Shown: in pieces, positions 12,231 to 21,140 of the stretch
Numbering within the stretch: the first letter of the stretch is position 1
How the letters are laid out: each line of letters starts with the position of its first letter
Assembly: GCA_028274465.1 (NCBI GenBank)
Contig: CM051456.1
Span: forward strand, 67,318,753 to 67,382,752
Direction of reading: 5' to 3'
Source: Plantago ovata
Lineage: Eukaryota > Streptophyta > Magnoliopsida > Lamiales > Plantaginaceae
Length of the DNA stretch: 64,000 bases
Made by a program: the position numbers and the translations under genes
The notes under the pieces: generated by a model
What the model was told of the DNA's origin: nothing
What the model saw: the letters and a program-made list of their open reading frames with translations, nothing else
Database searches by the model: none

Positions 12231-12621
12231 ATGAGTATTACGCAACTATCAACGCTGAACACCAAAGTTAAAGATAGACTAGCAGAGGTCTTTAAGGGGA
12301 GTTGTTTTGAAGGTATAACCAAGATTAACTTTGAAAAACACCACAGGGACCTTGTGCATTGGTTAATTCGAAATTATAATCCAGTTGCAAGTGTCTTGAG
12401 AGTCAATGACCTGACGTTTCATGTCACTGATGCTTTGGTTGGAAGCGCCCTAGGGGTTCCATCAACAGGGCAGGAAATCATCATAGATGAAACTGTCAAA
12501 ACTGGTTATGAAAATTTCAATAGTCATTTCAGTTTTAACCAATACGATAGGGTAGTTATGAGCGATTTACGCAGAGTTTTGGAGCAAGGTGGTCAAAATG
12601 ATCAAGTGTTCGAGTTGCAGT
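12231..12621 (+). pseudogene. Transposon-associated plant gene fragment, truncated by LTR sequence
   Basis: From ATG 12231 the frame encodes about 130 residues before running into LTR sequence. It includes GITKINFEKHHRDLVHWLIRNY, VLRVNDLTFHVTDALVGSALGVP and TGQEIIIDE. The arrangement (a helical segment, then L-x-V-x-x-x-x-F-x-V-T-x-x-x-V-x-x-x-L-G-V-P-x-x-G-x-x-I) is the one I associate with N-terminal regions of plant genes near Ulp1-type proteases or aminotransferase-like (PMD) transposon genes. No catalytic domain is present because the gene is cut off at about 12621. The last 25 residues of the apparent ORF are LTR-derived and should be ignored. Confidence 0.5.
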
Positions 12622-13337
12622 ACCTTTTCTCTCACCTTTCTCCGTTTTTCATACTTTCCCAGACCTTTTCTCTCACCTTTCTCATTAGTTTTAGGTAGGA
12701 ATTCTCCAGAGCCTGTTCTGGGGATTCTTAGCTTAGGAGATACTTTTTCTCATCGTTTTCGGAGCTTGTAACATTGTATCTTACAGTTTTTCTATTTATA
12801 TTTATTTATCTTTCAACATGTTTTCATTCATTCTTGCTATGATTTCTGTTGATTGCATGACATCTATGAGTAGCTAAACTTATCGTTGGTGATAGTATGT
12901 GATTTCTTAGCGAAGGGTTAATAATTATGCTGATGGCTGTAAAGCGAATTAGACTTTCAGTTATTGCTTTATTTCTTTGATCTATCTAAAACCTCTATCT
13001 TCGTAGTGTTGAATTATAACGAACACAATTGGACAATTCATTGATCAAAGATCTCTATGCAAAACGATCGGGTACTTCATGCATGATTATTAACCTACTA
13101 TGCTTTGAATGATCATACTATCACTAACCTCCATTATCTGATAAGAAAAACCTTTGCTAAGTAGTTTGTTGATTTTATAGTTTAAGTTAGATTAGATAAA
13201 GCTAGTTATAGTCCTTAGAGATCGACACTCGAGGTTATTTTACTGCTACACTACGGTTTTCGTTGTAGTTGTGAATTGCCTTTGGCTAAATACAAATTTA
13301 TTTGATTAATTAGAATCTGACAAATTCCGGTTCATCA
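12622..13337 (+). repeat. 5' LTR of element A (5'-truncated)
   Basis: From about 12637 the sequence follows the complete LTR of element B and the 3' LTR of A, ending GGTTCATCA before the primer site. The U3 start, the GC palindromes and the TATA box are absent. A 38-bp segment present in the 3' LTR (GATCGCGATTCTTCGG region) is also deleted here (near 12770). At the break, ACCTTTTCTCTCACCTTTCT is found both at 12622 and again about 40 bp later, so a short duplication was created at the joint with the gene fragment. Confidence 0.85.
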
Positions 13338-13340
13338 AAT

Positions 13341-13358
13341 TGGCGCCGTTGCCTGGGA
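13341..13358 (+). promoter_or_regulatory. Primer binding site, tRNA-Asp type (element A)
   Basis: TGGCGCCGTTGCCTGGGA starts three bases after the LTR end. It differs at one position from the tRNA-Asp-complementary TGGCGCCGTTGCCGGGGA used by plant Athila/Tat-type gypsy elements. It marks the first-strand synthesis start. Confidence 0.9.
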
Positions 13359-13482
13359 CTATACTCCTTTTTTCTGTTTAGCTTTTATTTGTTTTCAGCA
13401 TTCAATTCCTAGTTCTAGTAGTTTTTATTTTCCTATTTAATCTCTCTCTGATACTCCTTTCCTAGCTTGTTACAGATAGTGT

Positions 13483-14170
13483 ATGCGACATACACGATCT
13501 AGAGGAACACCGCTTGCTGATTCAATTGCTGAGATCGACAGAGTCTACCACCAAAGAAGGCGACTACTTCGAAGGCGTGAACTAGAGGAAATAGAGGATA
13601 CCGATTTCTCTGAATCTCTACACAATCTTTTTAAGGAAATCGACGGAATGGCAGAAGCTAGACAACTGAAAGCATGGGTTCAACCCTCCAAGCAACGTAT
13701 GAGGGGACCGGCGATTGTTCTTTCGTCTGCAACTCGAGATCTGGAAATCAAGAACCACGCATTCCAACAACTTCCGAGGTTCTACGGCTTAGCAAGGGAA
13801 GATGTGATGGGGTACATGCACGATATCGATGATTTCGTCAATCAACTCCCACGACCCGGAGCTGAAATAACAACGGACGAGTTGAGAATGAAGGTTTTTG
13901 CTATGGGGCTTGGTGACAGAGCCAAGTAATGGTTGAGTTCTCTACCGGCGGGCTCGCTGGACACTTGGGAGAAGGTTTTTTCAGCTTTCATGGAGAAATA
14001 CTTCCCTCACACCTTGACTACCGCGCTTAAGGCACAAATCACTGGGTTCAAACAAGACTATGATGAGACCATCTACACCGCGTTTGAGAGGTTCCAAGAC
14101 CTCATGAACAAGTGCCCTCACCATGGTTTTGAGCTTTCGGATCTAGTCCAACACTTCTACAATGAACTAA
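13483..14170 (+). pseudogene. Gag, N-terminal part (element A), interrupted by CACTA
   Basis: It starts MRHTRSRGTPLADSIAEID, the same start as the intact copy in element B. The capsid-like Retrotrans_gag region (WLSSLPAGSLDTWEKVF, then FQDLMNKCPHHGFELSD) is present. A TAA stop at 13927-13929 replaces the TCA serine codon of B (GDRAK-stop-WL), and the frame is then broken at 14170 by the CACTA insertion. The upstream arginine-rich segment (HQRRRLLRRREL) may contribute nucleic-acid binding. The protein cannot be made intact. Confidence 0.9.
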
Positions 14171-14189
14171 CACTACAAGAAAACAACCA

Positions 14190-14460
14190 TTTAGCGACAG
14201 AATAGTAGCTACGGACGGTATCCGTCGCTAAATAGCGACGGATCGCTACCATTAGCAACGGATATGGACGAACTGCGCTCTAAGCTCAGTTCGTCATTGG
14301 AAAGAGTCAATCCGGCATCAACGTAGCGACGGATTAGCTCTATCCGTCGCTAAAATAGCGATGGATAGAGCTAATCCGTCGCTAACTGTCTGTTGACCAG
14401 AATAAAAAAAAGGTTAAAAAAATAAATAAGCAAATCGCGAAGGATGGCCTATCCGTCGCT
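14190..14460. repeat. Left subterminal repeats of the CACTA element
   Basis: About eight copies of the motif (A)TCCGTCGCTA or its complement TAGCGACGGA lie here, several arranged as inverted pairs. In En/Spm-type elements, subterminal motifs are binding sites for the TNPA protein that brings the two ends together. The same motif is dense at the right end (17650-17935). Confidence 0.9.
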
Positions 14461-14565
14461 ATATTTCTCAGATAGATGCAGACGGTTTCGATCGTCTTCC
14501 CCCCAAATCATTTCCTCCTTTTCTCCTAACCCTAATTGCTCTCTTCTCCTTGTTCTCCTTCTCCT

Positions 14566-14690
14566 CCTCCCACCACCACCACACATCGACGCCACCACCA
14601 CTGCATCGATGCGCCCTCCTCCCACCACCACCACACATCGACGCCACCACCCTCTCTTTCACACCACCACCACACATCGACGCGCCCGGC
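14566..14690. repeat. CACCACCACCACACATCGACG minisatellite-like repeats
   Basis: Three imperfect copies of a CCACCACCACCACACATCGAC phrase occur in the leader of the CACTA-encoded gene, separated by short GC-rich pieces. Proline/histidine- or glycine/valine-rich frames through this segment on either strand are artefacts of the repeat. Confidence 0.8.
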
Positions 14691-15591
14691 CCGCCACCGT
14701 ATTCCGCGGCACCACCACTCCGGATTCCGCCACCGCACCGTCGACCAGAGTTCTTCTCATCTTCACTTGATATAGGTTAGTAACCCTAATCTCTCCAATT
14801 TAATTTTTTTCAGATTTGTTTAATTTCTCAATGTTATTGTCCCATCTAGAATTTTTCTCCAAATTGAGGTTAAGAACAAGGTTAACTTTTTTTCGAATTG
14901 AGCTGTAAGGCTTAAGATTTTGTTTTTACTTGTGCTATGTTGGAAATAGTAGTAGAATTGGTAGTACTGGTTTAATTGAGGATAAATTTTAGATTAATTT
15001 AGATAAATTTAGATAAATGGTACTATTGGATACTGGATACTGGATATTTGTTTTATTTAGATAAATTTTGTTTAATTTAAATAAATGTTAGAAAATTGAG
15101 GATGAAGTAAATGTTAGAAAATTGATAATGGTACTGGATTTATTTTGAGAATGATATGCTCTGAACCATGACTTGATTGCATAATTTTTAGTTAATATCT
15201 AATTAATTCTATTAATGTTGCATATTTAAATTAAGAGCTTGATTTGAGGATGTTTTAGGCTGCAAAATGCTCCATTAGTAGTATTGTAAATTTAGGTTTA
15301 TGAAACTATCGAGGATAAATGTTAGATTTTGAGCTTTAAGCCTTAAGATTTTGTTTTTACTTGTGCTATGTTGGAAATAGTAGTAGAATTGGTAGTACTG
15401 GTTTACATTAAAATGATGGATTAAATTAGATTAATTAGATCAAATTTTATATTAAATTAGATTTTTAAATGTAGGCTATGTATCCTTGCATTTTTTGGTC
15501 TTTCACATATGCATTTTGCAGCTTCATTCTTATCAGTGTATAATCAAAGTCCATTTATTGTTTCTTACGGTTGTTCTTAAACGTGCAGATC

Positions 15592-17420
15592 ATGCCGAGG
15601 CCAAAGAAACCGGGAAGCTGTTGGCGGCCAGCAGCCGTAGCTCCGCCGAGCCAGAATCACCATTCCGCACCCCTAGTAGTCAGCCGGAGTCGGGGGGACC
15701 TCGGCGACTCATGTCAGTGAGACCCAGTCCCCTTGCCCCCGTTCTAGCAGCAGTGCAGGGTCTATTGGCCCAGACGTGTTTGCTAACCTGACGGATGATG
15801 GGTACAGGGGGGAGGTGTACAGGGCGGGTGAGCGGGTGAATGGCAAGCTCGTCGTCTGGCCCATGCCTGGGCATGTGTAAGTTGTTTAGTTGGATTAATT
15901 TTTGTGTTTGGTATTGTATGTTTTATTTAGTTGGATTAATTTGTGTATGTTATTGCAACAGGATGATGCCGAGGGAGGCTGCAAAGTTCATCAACAAAGA
16001 ATCCACGAATAAAGTGGATCTCCCACCACTTGGAGCCCAGTGGCATACTTTCACTCCGGAGCGGAAGGCGGAGATTTGGAATGCTCTGGAGGTTAGTAAT
16101 CTTTCTTCTTCTCTTATGGTTTAATCTTTCTTTACTTGGGTGATATGTTAGTCACTGTGTGTTAGTTGAAATAGGACAATGTGCAATTGTTTGGGTGATA
16201 TGTTAGTCACCGTGTGTTAGTTGAAATAGGACAATGTGCAATTGTTTGGGTGATATGCTAGTCACCGTGTGTTAGTTGAAAATAGGACAATGTGCAATTG
16301 TTTGGGTGATATGTTAGTCACCGTGTCATATATATGTTAGTCTGAATTTTGTATACTTTCTGAAATGTAGGAGAAGTTCTTCCTCCCCAACCAGTTCAAG
16401 TCGGATCTGTGGTATGCCTTCGAACATGAAGGCTCCGAAGCCTTCCGGAAGAAGGTCGCCAAGATTAAGGCATCGGGGAAGAAGCCGAGGTGGATTGGGG
16501 AGGAGGAGTGGCCCCTGTGGAAGCAGTTTTGGGCAGAGAACCTTCAAGCCCAGAAGCTGTCGGACCAGAACAGGGAGAACCGGGCCCATAATCCACCGGA
16601 TGGGACAGGCTCGGTGAAGCATCGGCTGGGTTCGAAATTCTAGTTGGCACGCCACATGGACGCGGTAAGTCACGTACTTTGTTATAGTTTCTTTTTCTTT
16701 CTTAAGTCTTATTTCAATTCAATCATTACTTTATTAATTTATATATATTTTTGATGAAGATATCGGAGGGGAGGGAGCAGACCATGTGGGATCACTTTTG
16801 TGAGGCTCACGGGGAGTTGGATAAGGATGGCAAGATGACCTTCCAGTCTGATAGGGCCAAAACAATCGCGGTATGTTTTATATTTTTCGATTCCTGAGCT
16901 TCTTGTTGAATATTTGATTCTTCGATGAATAACGTATTAATTAAATCGTTAATTGTTTGTTTGAATTTTTAGGTGGAGTTCCTGGCCAGGACTGAGAACC
17001 TTGATCTCACGGTCGAGGAGGAGAATCCCATCTATCTCGAGATCGTGAGTCTCGATGATAAGGGACGTGTCTTCGGCATGGGCAACCTCTCACAGGCAAT
17101 AGTGGAGACGGTGAACCAGGGTGGCTCCTCCTCCAGCCCCTCCAAGCGTCGAAGGGGACAAGCCGATGTGCCTCCCGAGTTCCTCCAGGAGCAGCAGCAG
17201 CTGAAGGCGACTGTCCAGCAGCATGCCCAGGAGGCTGCTCGGTTGAGGGCAGAGCAGACGAAGATGAGGAATGGATTCAAGAGATCCATCGAGTGGATCA
17301 TGGCGCAGTATGCCCCCCCCTGGTGGAGCGCCACCTCCGGACTTCTTCATGTTCGATGATGCCGATGCCCCCCCTAATGCCCCCCAGATGCCGATGCCCC
17401 CCCTAATGTCCCCCTAGGAT
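15592..17420 (+). CDS. CACTA second ORF, TNPA-like (plant transposase_24-type)
   Basis: Exons joined by GT-AG introns: about 15592-15876 (with one frame change near 15720), 15962-16091, 16371-16664, 16760-16870 and 16973 onward. Key segments in order: WPMPGHVMMPREAAKFI across the first junction, PPLGAQWHTFTPERKAEIW, EKFFLPNQFKSDLWYAFE, RWIGEEEWPLWKQFWAEN, a G-S-x-x-H-R-L-G motif, MWDHFCEAHGELDKDG and a C-terminal coiled coil (PPEFLQEQQQLKATVQQHAQ). This is the conserved layout of the plant Ptta/En/Spm transposase_24 family, thought to bind element ends. An in-frame TAG at 16641-16643 and a shift near 17320 (just before the P-rich tail) break it. It could still give partial products. Confidence 0.78.
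16138..16328. repeat. 55-bp tandem repeat in a CACTA gene intron
   Basis: A 55-bp unit beginning GGGTGATATGTTAGTCAC starts at 16138, 16193, 16248 and 16304 (the last incomplete), about 3.4 copies with very few differences. It lies in the intron between the second and third coding exons. Confidence 0.93.
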
Positions 17421-17649
17421 CTCAGTAGTAGTACTCTTTTTTTATTTTTCGAACAATTTTTTTCTATTTCGAACAATTTTTTTTCATGTTCCTTTGCTTA
17501 GGACAATTAGTACTTTCATTTTATTAATGCTTAGAACAAAATTTTTTTATATATAATGTTTAGTTACGAAAATGTTTACGTATTTGCGGTGTACAACTAC
17601 AAAAAAAAAAATAATAAATAAACAAAGAAAAAAAATATATTCCAAACCA

Positions 17650-17935
17650 ATTAGCGACGGATTAAACCATCCGTCACCAACTCTCGTCTGCCCAGCACCT
17701 GACACGTGTTCCAGCAATATAGCAACGGATAATTTCATCCGTCGCCATATTGTAGGGACGGATCAATAATCCGTCTCAACTATGGTCAACGATGAAGGTT
17801 GCGACGGATCGTCTAATCCGTCGCTAAAAACAGTGACGGGTCACTTTATCCGTCGCTTATTTCATTAGCGACGCCATTTTTCGCGACGGGCTTTCCGTCG
17901 CTAATGGCGTTTAGCGATGGTATCCGTCGCCAAAT
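17650..17935. repeat. Right subterminal repeats of the CACTA element
   Basis: About a dozen copies of TCCGTCGC(TA) or its complement occur in both orientations between the 3' UTR of the internal gene and the terminal repeat, mirroring the left end. Several are close inverted pairs separated by one or two dozen bases. Confidence 0.9.
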
Positions 17936-17956
17936 CCTGTTTTTCTTGTAGTGTAA

Positions 17957-19425
17957 CCTTCGATAACCAACAAGTGGTGGATTCCAATGCCATGGCAATA
18001 TTTGGGAAGAAACCGCGGAAGCCGTCTGGGCGATTTTCGAAAGGCTTGCTAAGGGTTCGCAATTCAAGGACCCAAGAGCAATGGTTAGGAGACGTGGACC
18101 TGAAGCTCCACCTACTCAAGAAGCCCCTATGTATGGGTGGAATGGGGATCGATTCGAGTGCTTTACCAACGAATTGAAGCAAGTCCTCAAGAGCGCCACT
18201 GGAACATCTGTATCGTACGAAGTTTGCCGAATATGCAAGAACTATGGACATGGAGCTCATATGTGCAGATCGGGTCTTGCATACGATGATGGCAATTGGG
18301 TTCAAGGAGGCGAACAGGAAGCCTTTGCTACGGAATTTGGTACTCAAGAAGCTAGCTACGGTCAAGATGGTAGGAATCCTCGAGGTGGATTTCGGAGAAG
18401 AGGATTCAGAAACAATCAAGGATATGCACCGGCTAGCCAAACTTATGGCCCTAACCAAGACCGTAGTAGGCTTAACTATGGTAATGATCACTGCGAAAAT
18501 CCCACTCCGAAAGAGCAACCGAAGTCGAAGACAGCTCTACTGATGGAGTACTTGCAAAAGATGGTTGATCACACCCAAAGTTTTCTCAAACGTTATGAAG
18601 AAGATTCTAAGAAGACTAGGGCGAGGCTTGATCGATTGGAAGAGAGCACTAGGCTTGCGCATCAAAAGATGCAAGAGTTGATTGACCGAGGAGCAAGTAT
18701 GGAGCAAGGGAAGCTGCCTAGCAACACTGAGAAGTCGATGTTCATTACCTTGGTGGGTGATCTACCTGTTGAAATCACCATCAAGAAGGTTGCTAAGTGT
18801 GAGTGTTGCAAGAATGAAGAACCCCCACTAGCCAAGGAAGAAGAGAAGGACCTTGGTACTGATGAAAGTGAAGAGGAGCAAGAGGATCCCGAGCCACTCC
18901 CTCAAAGTTTCGACGTTAAGGTCGGGATTGGTGAACTTGAAGATGTCCGTGCTACACTAGATACGGGATCCTACTCTAATGTGCTCCCAATGAATGTGTT
19001 TGAGAAGAGTAGCCTTGAAAAACTATCTGAGCATAAGGCTATTGTGCAATTGGCGGATGGATCCTTTGTGAAACCCGAAGGCGTTGTGAAGAACGTATTG
19101 GTTAAGATTGGTGAAGCATATGTGTGCAACAATTTTTAGTTATGCCGGGGTCTACACCTGGGAGGGGGATGTTGTTCTCTTGGGGCGAACGTTCTTGACC
19201 AAACTACGCTCCGTGATAGACATCTACCGAAGGACTTGCACCATTGAGGTGGATGGCAAGCGACATGTGTTGCGAGCCATATCTGATCCACCTGATCACT
19301 TCAATGCTTCTCACACTGTTAACTATTGTGGTCTTGCTGTCTATGTTCATTCTTATTCACAGGTTCGTGGCATGAGGAGAAGATCCATGAAGGGGAAGTC
19401 TAGTACCCTCAAGAAGAAGAACTAG
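17957..19425 (+). pseudogene. Gag C-terminal part and protease (element A)
   Basis: The frame resumes after the CACTA with the VVD phrase seen in B, shifts between 17957 and 18081, then stays open to 19137. Recognisable parts: an intact CCHC knuckle (CRICKNYGHGAHMC), a coiled coil (QKMVDHTQSFLKRYEED, then ARLDRLEES), an acidic linker (DESEEEQEDPEPL) and the aspartic protease motif ATLDTGSYSNV. A further shift near 19135 separates the end of the protease (DVVLLGRTFLTKLRSVIDIY, then the basic tail RRRSMKGKSS). There is no RT after it; the next coding unit is a separate ORF. The protein is inactive because of the frameshifts and the CACTA. Confidence 0.9.
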
Positions 19426-19468
19426 TCGCAAGAAGGAGTCGAGTCAAAGACTATAAACAATGGCGCTA

Positions 19469-19486
19469 TCCGGGAGGCAACCCGGA
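19469..19486 (+). other. GGGAGGCAACCC stem-loop after gag-protease (element A)
   Basis: TCCGGG pairs with CCCGGA around the loop AGGCAA, 44 bases after the gag-protease stop. The same structure occurs at the same place in elements B and C, with a paired base change in C. Confidence 0.7.
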
Positions 19487-19675
19487 GTTTTATCGCTTTT
19501 TTACCGCTTTATTGCATGCATTCATACATTGAACAATTTGCTTTTCATATGTGAATTTGTTCATCTCTGTGTCGTATGTGCTTATGTTTGTGTTTGAGTG
19601 AATTTTTTCGAGTGTTTTTATGAGTAAAATGGTTTTCGGGGACTAAAAAACCTTGTTTTTTTGAAAGTTTCGTCT

Positions 19676-19710
19676 CCCCACCTCAGGAGGTGGGGGGCGA
19701 ATCGCCCCAC
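19676..19710. repeat. GC palindrome block after gag-protease (element A)
   Basis: Two adjacent dyads: CCCCACCTC-AG-GAGGTGGGG (19676-19695), then GGCGA-A-TCGCC embedded in a longer imperfect GTGGGG/CCCAC symmetry. They sit between gag-protease and the extra ORF, the same relative place as in B, C and D. Confidence 0.7.
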
Positions 19711-19877
19711 ATGTAGTAGTTACATTGGTATGTTGCATGTTGAAGTAGGTAGACTAGACATGGAGATTTTGAGGAGTTGGATTGTTGTAGATATCGCTCG
19801 TATATTCGCTCTTGCATTTGCATATGCATAAGTCTGTTTTGTGTCATACAAGATAGTAATTGCTGTTTGTAGGAATC

Positions 19878-21140
19878 ATGGCCCCACGAGGATTGAAGAA
19901 AGCGTGCTCAAGCAAGAAGGGTAAGGGGGCAGCATCAAGCTCCCAACCTTCCCACGAGCTGTACGAGTTGTCTCTAGCCGCAATAGATGTCAGACAGAGG
20001 CTCGAAGCGGAGCTAGCTCAAGGTGGGCGATCGATTATACCGGATAGAAGGATAGACATTCCGGATGAAGTAGCTCACAGGGCGGGGTACAAGACGCTCT
20101 CCCGTCTGACGAGTAAAAGGAATTGGGGTTGTTACACTTCCAACCGATTCAAGGGATACGATACGAGCCTCCTCCATGAGTTCTATGCTGGATTCACTGA
20201 TCTTGAGGAAAAGGATGGGGTACTCGTTCGAGGCATAATTGTGCCATGGACGCCGGCCTCAATTTCTGCATTCATCCATCTTGGGGAACGGGAGTTCACA
20301 GGAAGCAACCACTCCTACGAATATTCAAGGGCCACTAGGGGGATCGGAAGTGACATTACAGATGTGATCTGCAACAGGGAGTATAGGTATCCAGATACCA
20401 AAGCACAACCTACACGGATCCGTCAGAGTGACCTTAGCATCGAGGCTAAGGTGGTCATGAAATTCTGCATCATCAACTTGATCCCTAGAAAGAATGACAC
20501 GTGGATACAGCCGAATTATGCCAAGCTCCTCTACTGCTTGATAGACAAGCATCGAATAGACATCGGTCAGATCATGTATGCCGAATATGAGCGCCATAGG
20601 GAGAAAAAGAAGAATCCCTTCATTTTTCCGAGCTTCATCACATCATATTGCAAATATTACAGGGTGGAGGACATTGATGAGGGGGATTGCGAGGTCGCAG
20701 CCCTTTCCCCTTCGACTATTTATGTGCAGCTAACTAGGTATCAAATGAAGAACCCCACTGCTGCTGCTGCTGATGTTGAAGCTCCATTTCAAGCAACTGA
20801 TTCTGATGATGAAAATGATTATGAGGATGCTATGGAAGCTGACGATGGCCGAGTTCCTATCCCAGATATTCCTTTTGTCCATAGAGCACCACATGCCCCA
20901 CCTCGAGTACCACATGGGTCTCAAGGTTTTGACTTCTCTGATTTTCGGGCCCACTTCGATGCCAGTGTTGCAGCCTTGACCACCACTGTCCAAGGAGTGC
21001 GACATGACCTTGATGGACACATTGCCCAGCGCAACCGCGATTGGGAGATGATTGAGGAGCATCACCGAAATGAGAGGCAGACAATATGGGAGCAGCAACA
21101 GCTCATCCAGCAGCAACAGGATCTCCTGTCTGACATGTAG
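19878..21140 (+). CDS. Extra ORF of element A, putative plant transposon protein family
   Basis: An intact 420-residue ORF, MAPRGLKKACSSKKGKG onward. The basic N-terminus (residues 7-17) could be a nuclear or nucleic-acid signal. The central part carries LLHEFYAGFTDLEEKDG, VLVRGIIVPWTPASISAFIHL (residues about 99-135) and later MKFCIINLIPRKNDTWIQ plus DKHRIDIGQIMYAE. The E-F-Y ... V-R-G-x-x-V ... I-x-x-F pattern is the signature of the 'putative plant transposon protein' family seen in many plant retroelements. An acidic linker (DSDDENDYEDAMEADDG) and a Q-rich coiled coil (IWEQQQLIQQQQDLL) end the protein. The ATG follows TGTTTGTAG, which reads as a splice acceptor, so a spliced subgenomic RNA is plausible. 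Function is unknown; no catalytic motif is visible. Related ORFs are decayed in C and B. Confidence 0.75.
   Translation: MAPRGLKKACSSKKGKGAASSSQPSHELYELSLAAIDVRQRLEAELAQGGRSIIPDRRIDIPDEVAHRAGYKTLSRLTSKRNWGCYTSNRFKGYDTSLLHEFYAGFTDLEEKDGVLVRGIIVPWTPASISAFIHLGEREFTGSNHSYEYSRATRGIGSDITDVICNREYRYPDTKAQPTRIRQSDLSIEAKVVMKFCIINLIPRKNDTWIQPNYAKLLYCLIDKHRIDIGQIMYAEYERHREKKKNPFIFPSFITSYCKYYRVEDIDEGDCEVAALSPSTIYVQLTRYQMKNPTAAAADVEAPFQATDSDDENDYEDAMEADDGRVPIPDIPFVHRAPHAPPRVPHGSQGFDFSDFRAHFDASVAALTTTVQGVRHDLDGHIAQRNRDWEMIEEHHRNERQTIWEQQQLIQQQQDLLSDM

Larger units (their letters stand above)
14171..17953 (+). mobile_element. CACTA (En/Spm) element inside gag of element A
   Basis: It begins CACTACAAGAAAA and ends TTTTTCTTGTAGTG, giving 13-bp terminal inverted repeats. 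It is flanked by the 3-bp duplication TAA (14168-14170 and 17954-17956), and removing the element and one TAA restores the gag reading order seen in element B. Length is 3,783 bp. Both ends carry many copies of a subterminal TCCGTCGCTA motif in both orientations. The interior encodes a TNPA-like second protein but no TNPD-type transposase, so it is non-autonomous. The only large lesions are one stop and one late frameshift, suggesting a fairly recent insertion. Confidence 0.96.

Noticed and set aside
14449-14780. Several overlapping Pro/His-rich and Gly/Val-rich frames on both strands
   Set aside because: They come from the CCACCAC-rich repeat in the CACTA leader; no family similarity and all frames are open because of the repeat.
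18244-18543. Alternative frame inside the element A gag-protease
   Set aside because: Shadow of the real coding frame shared with element B.
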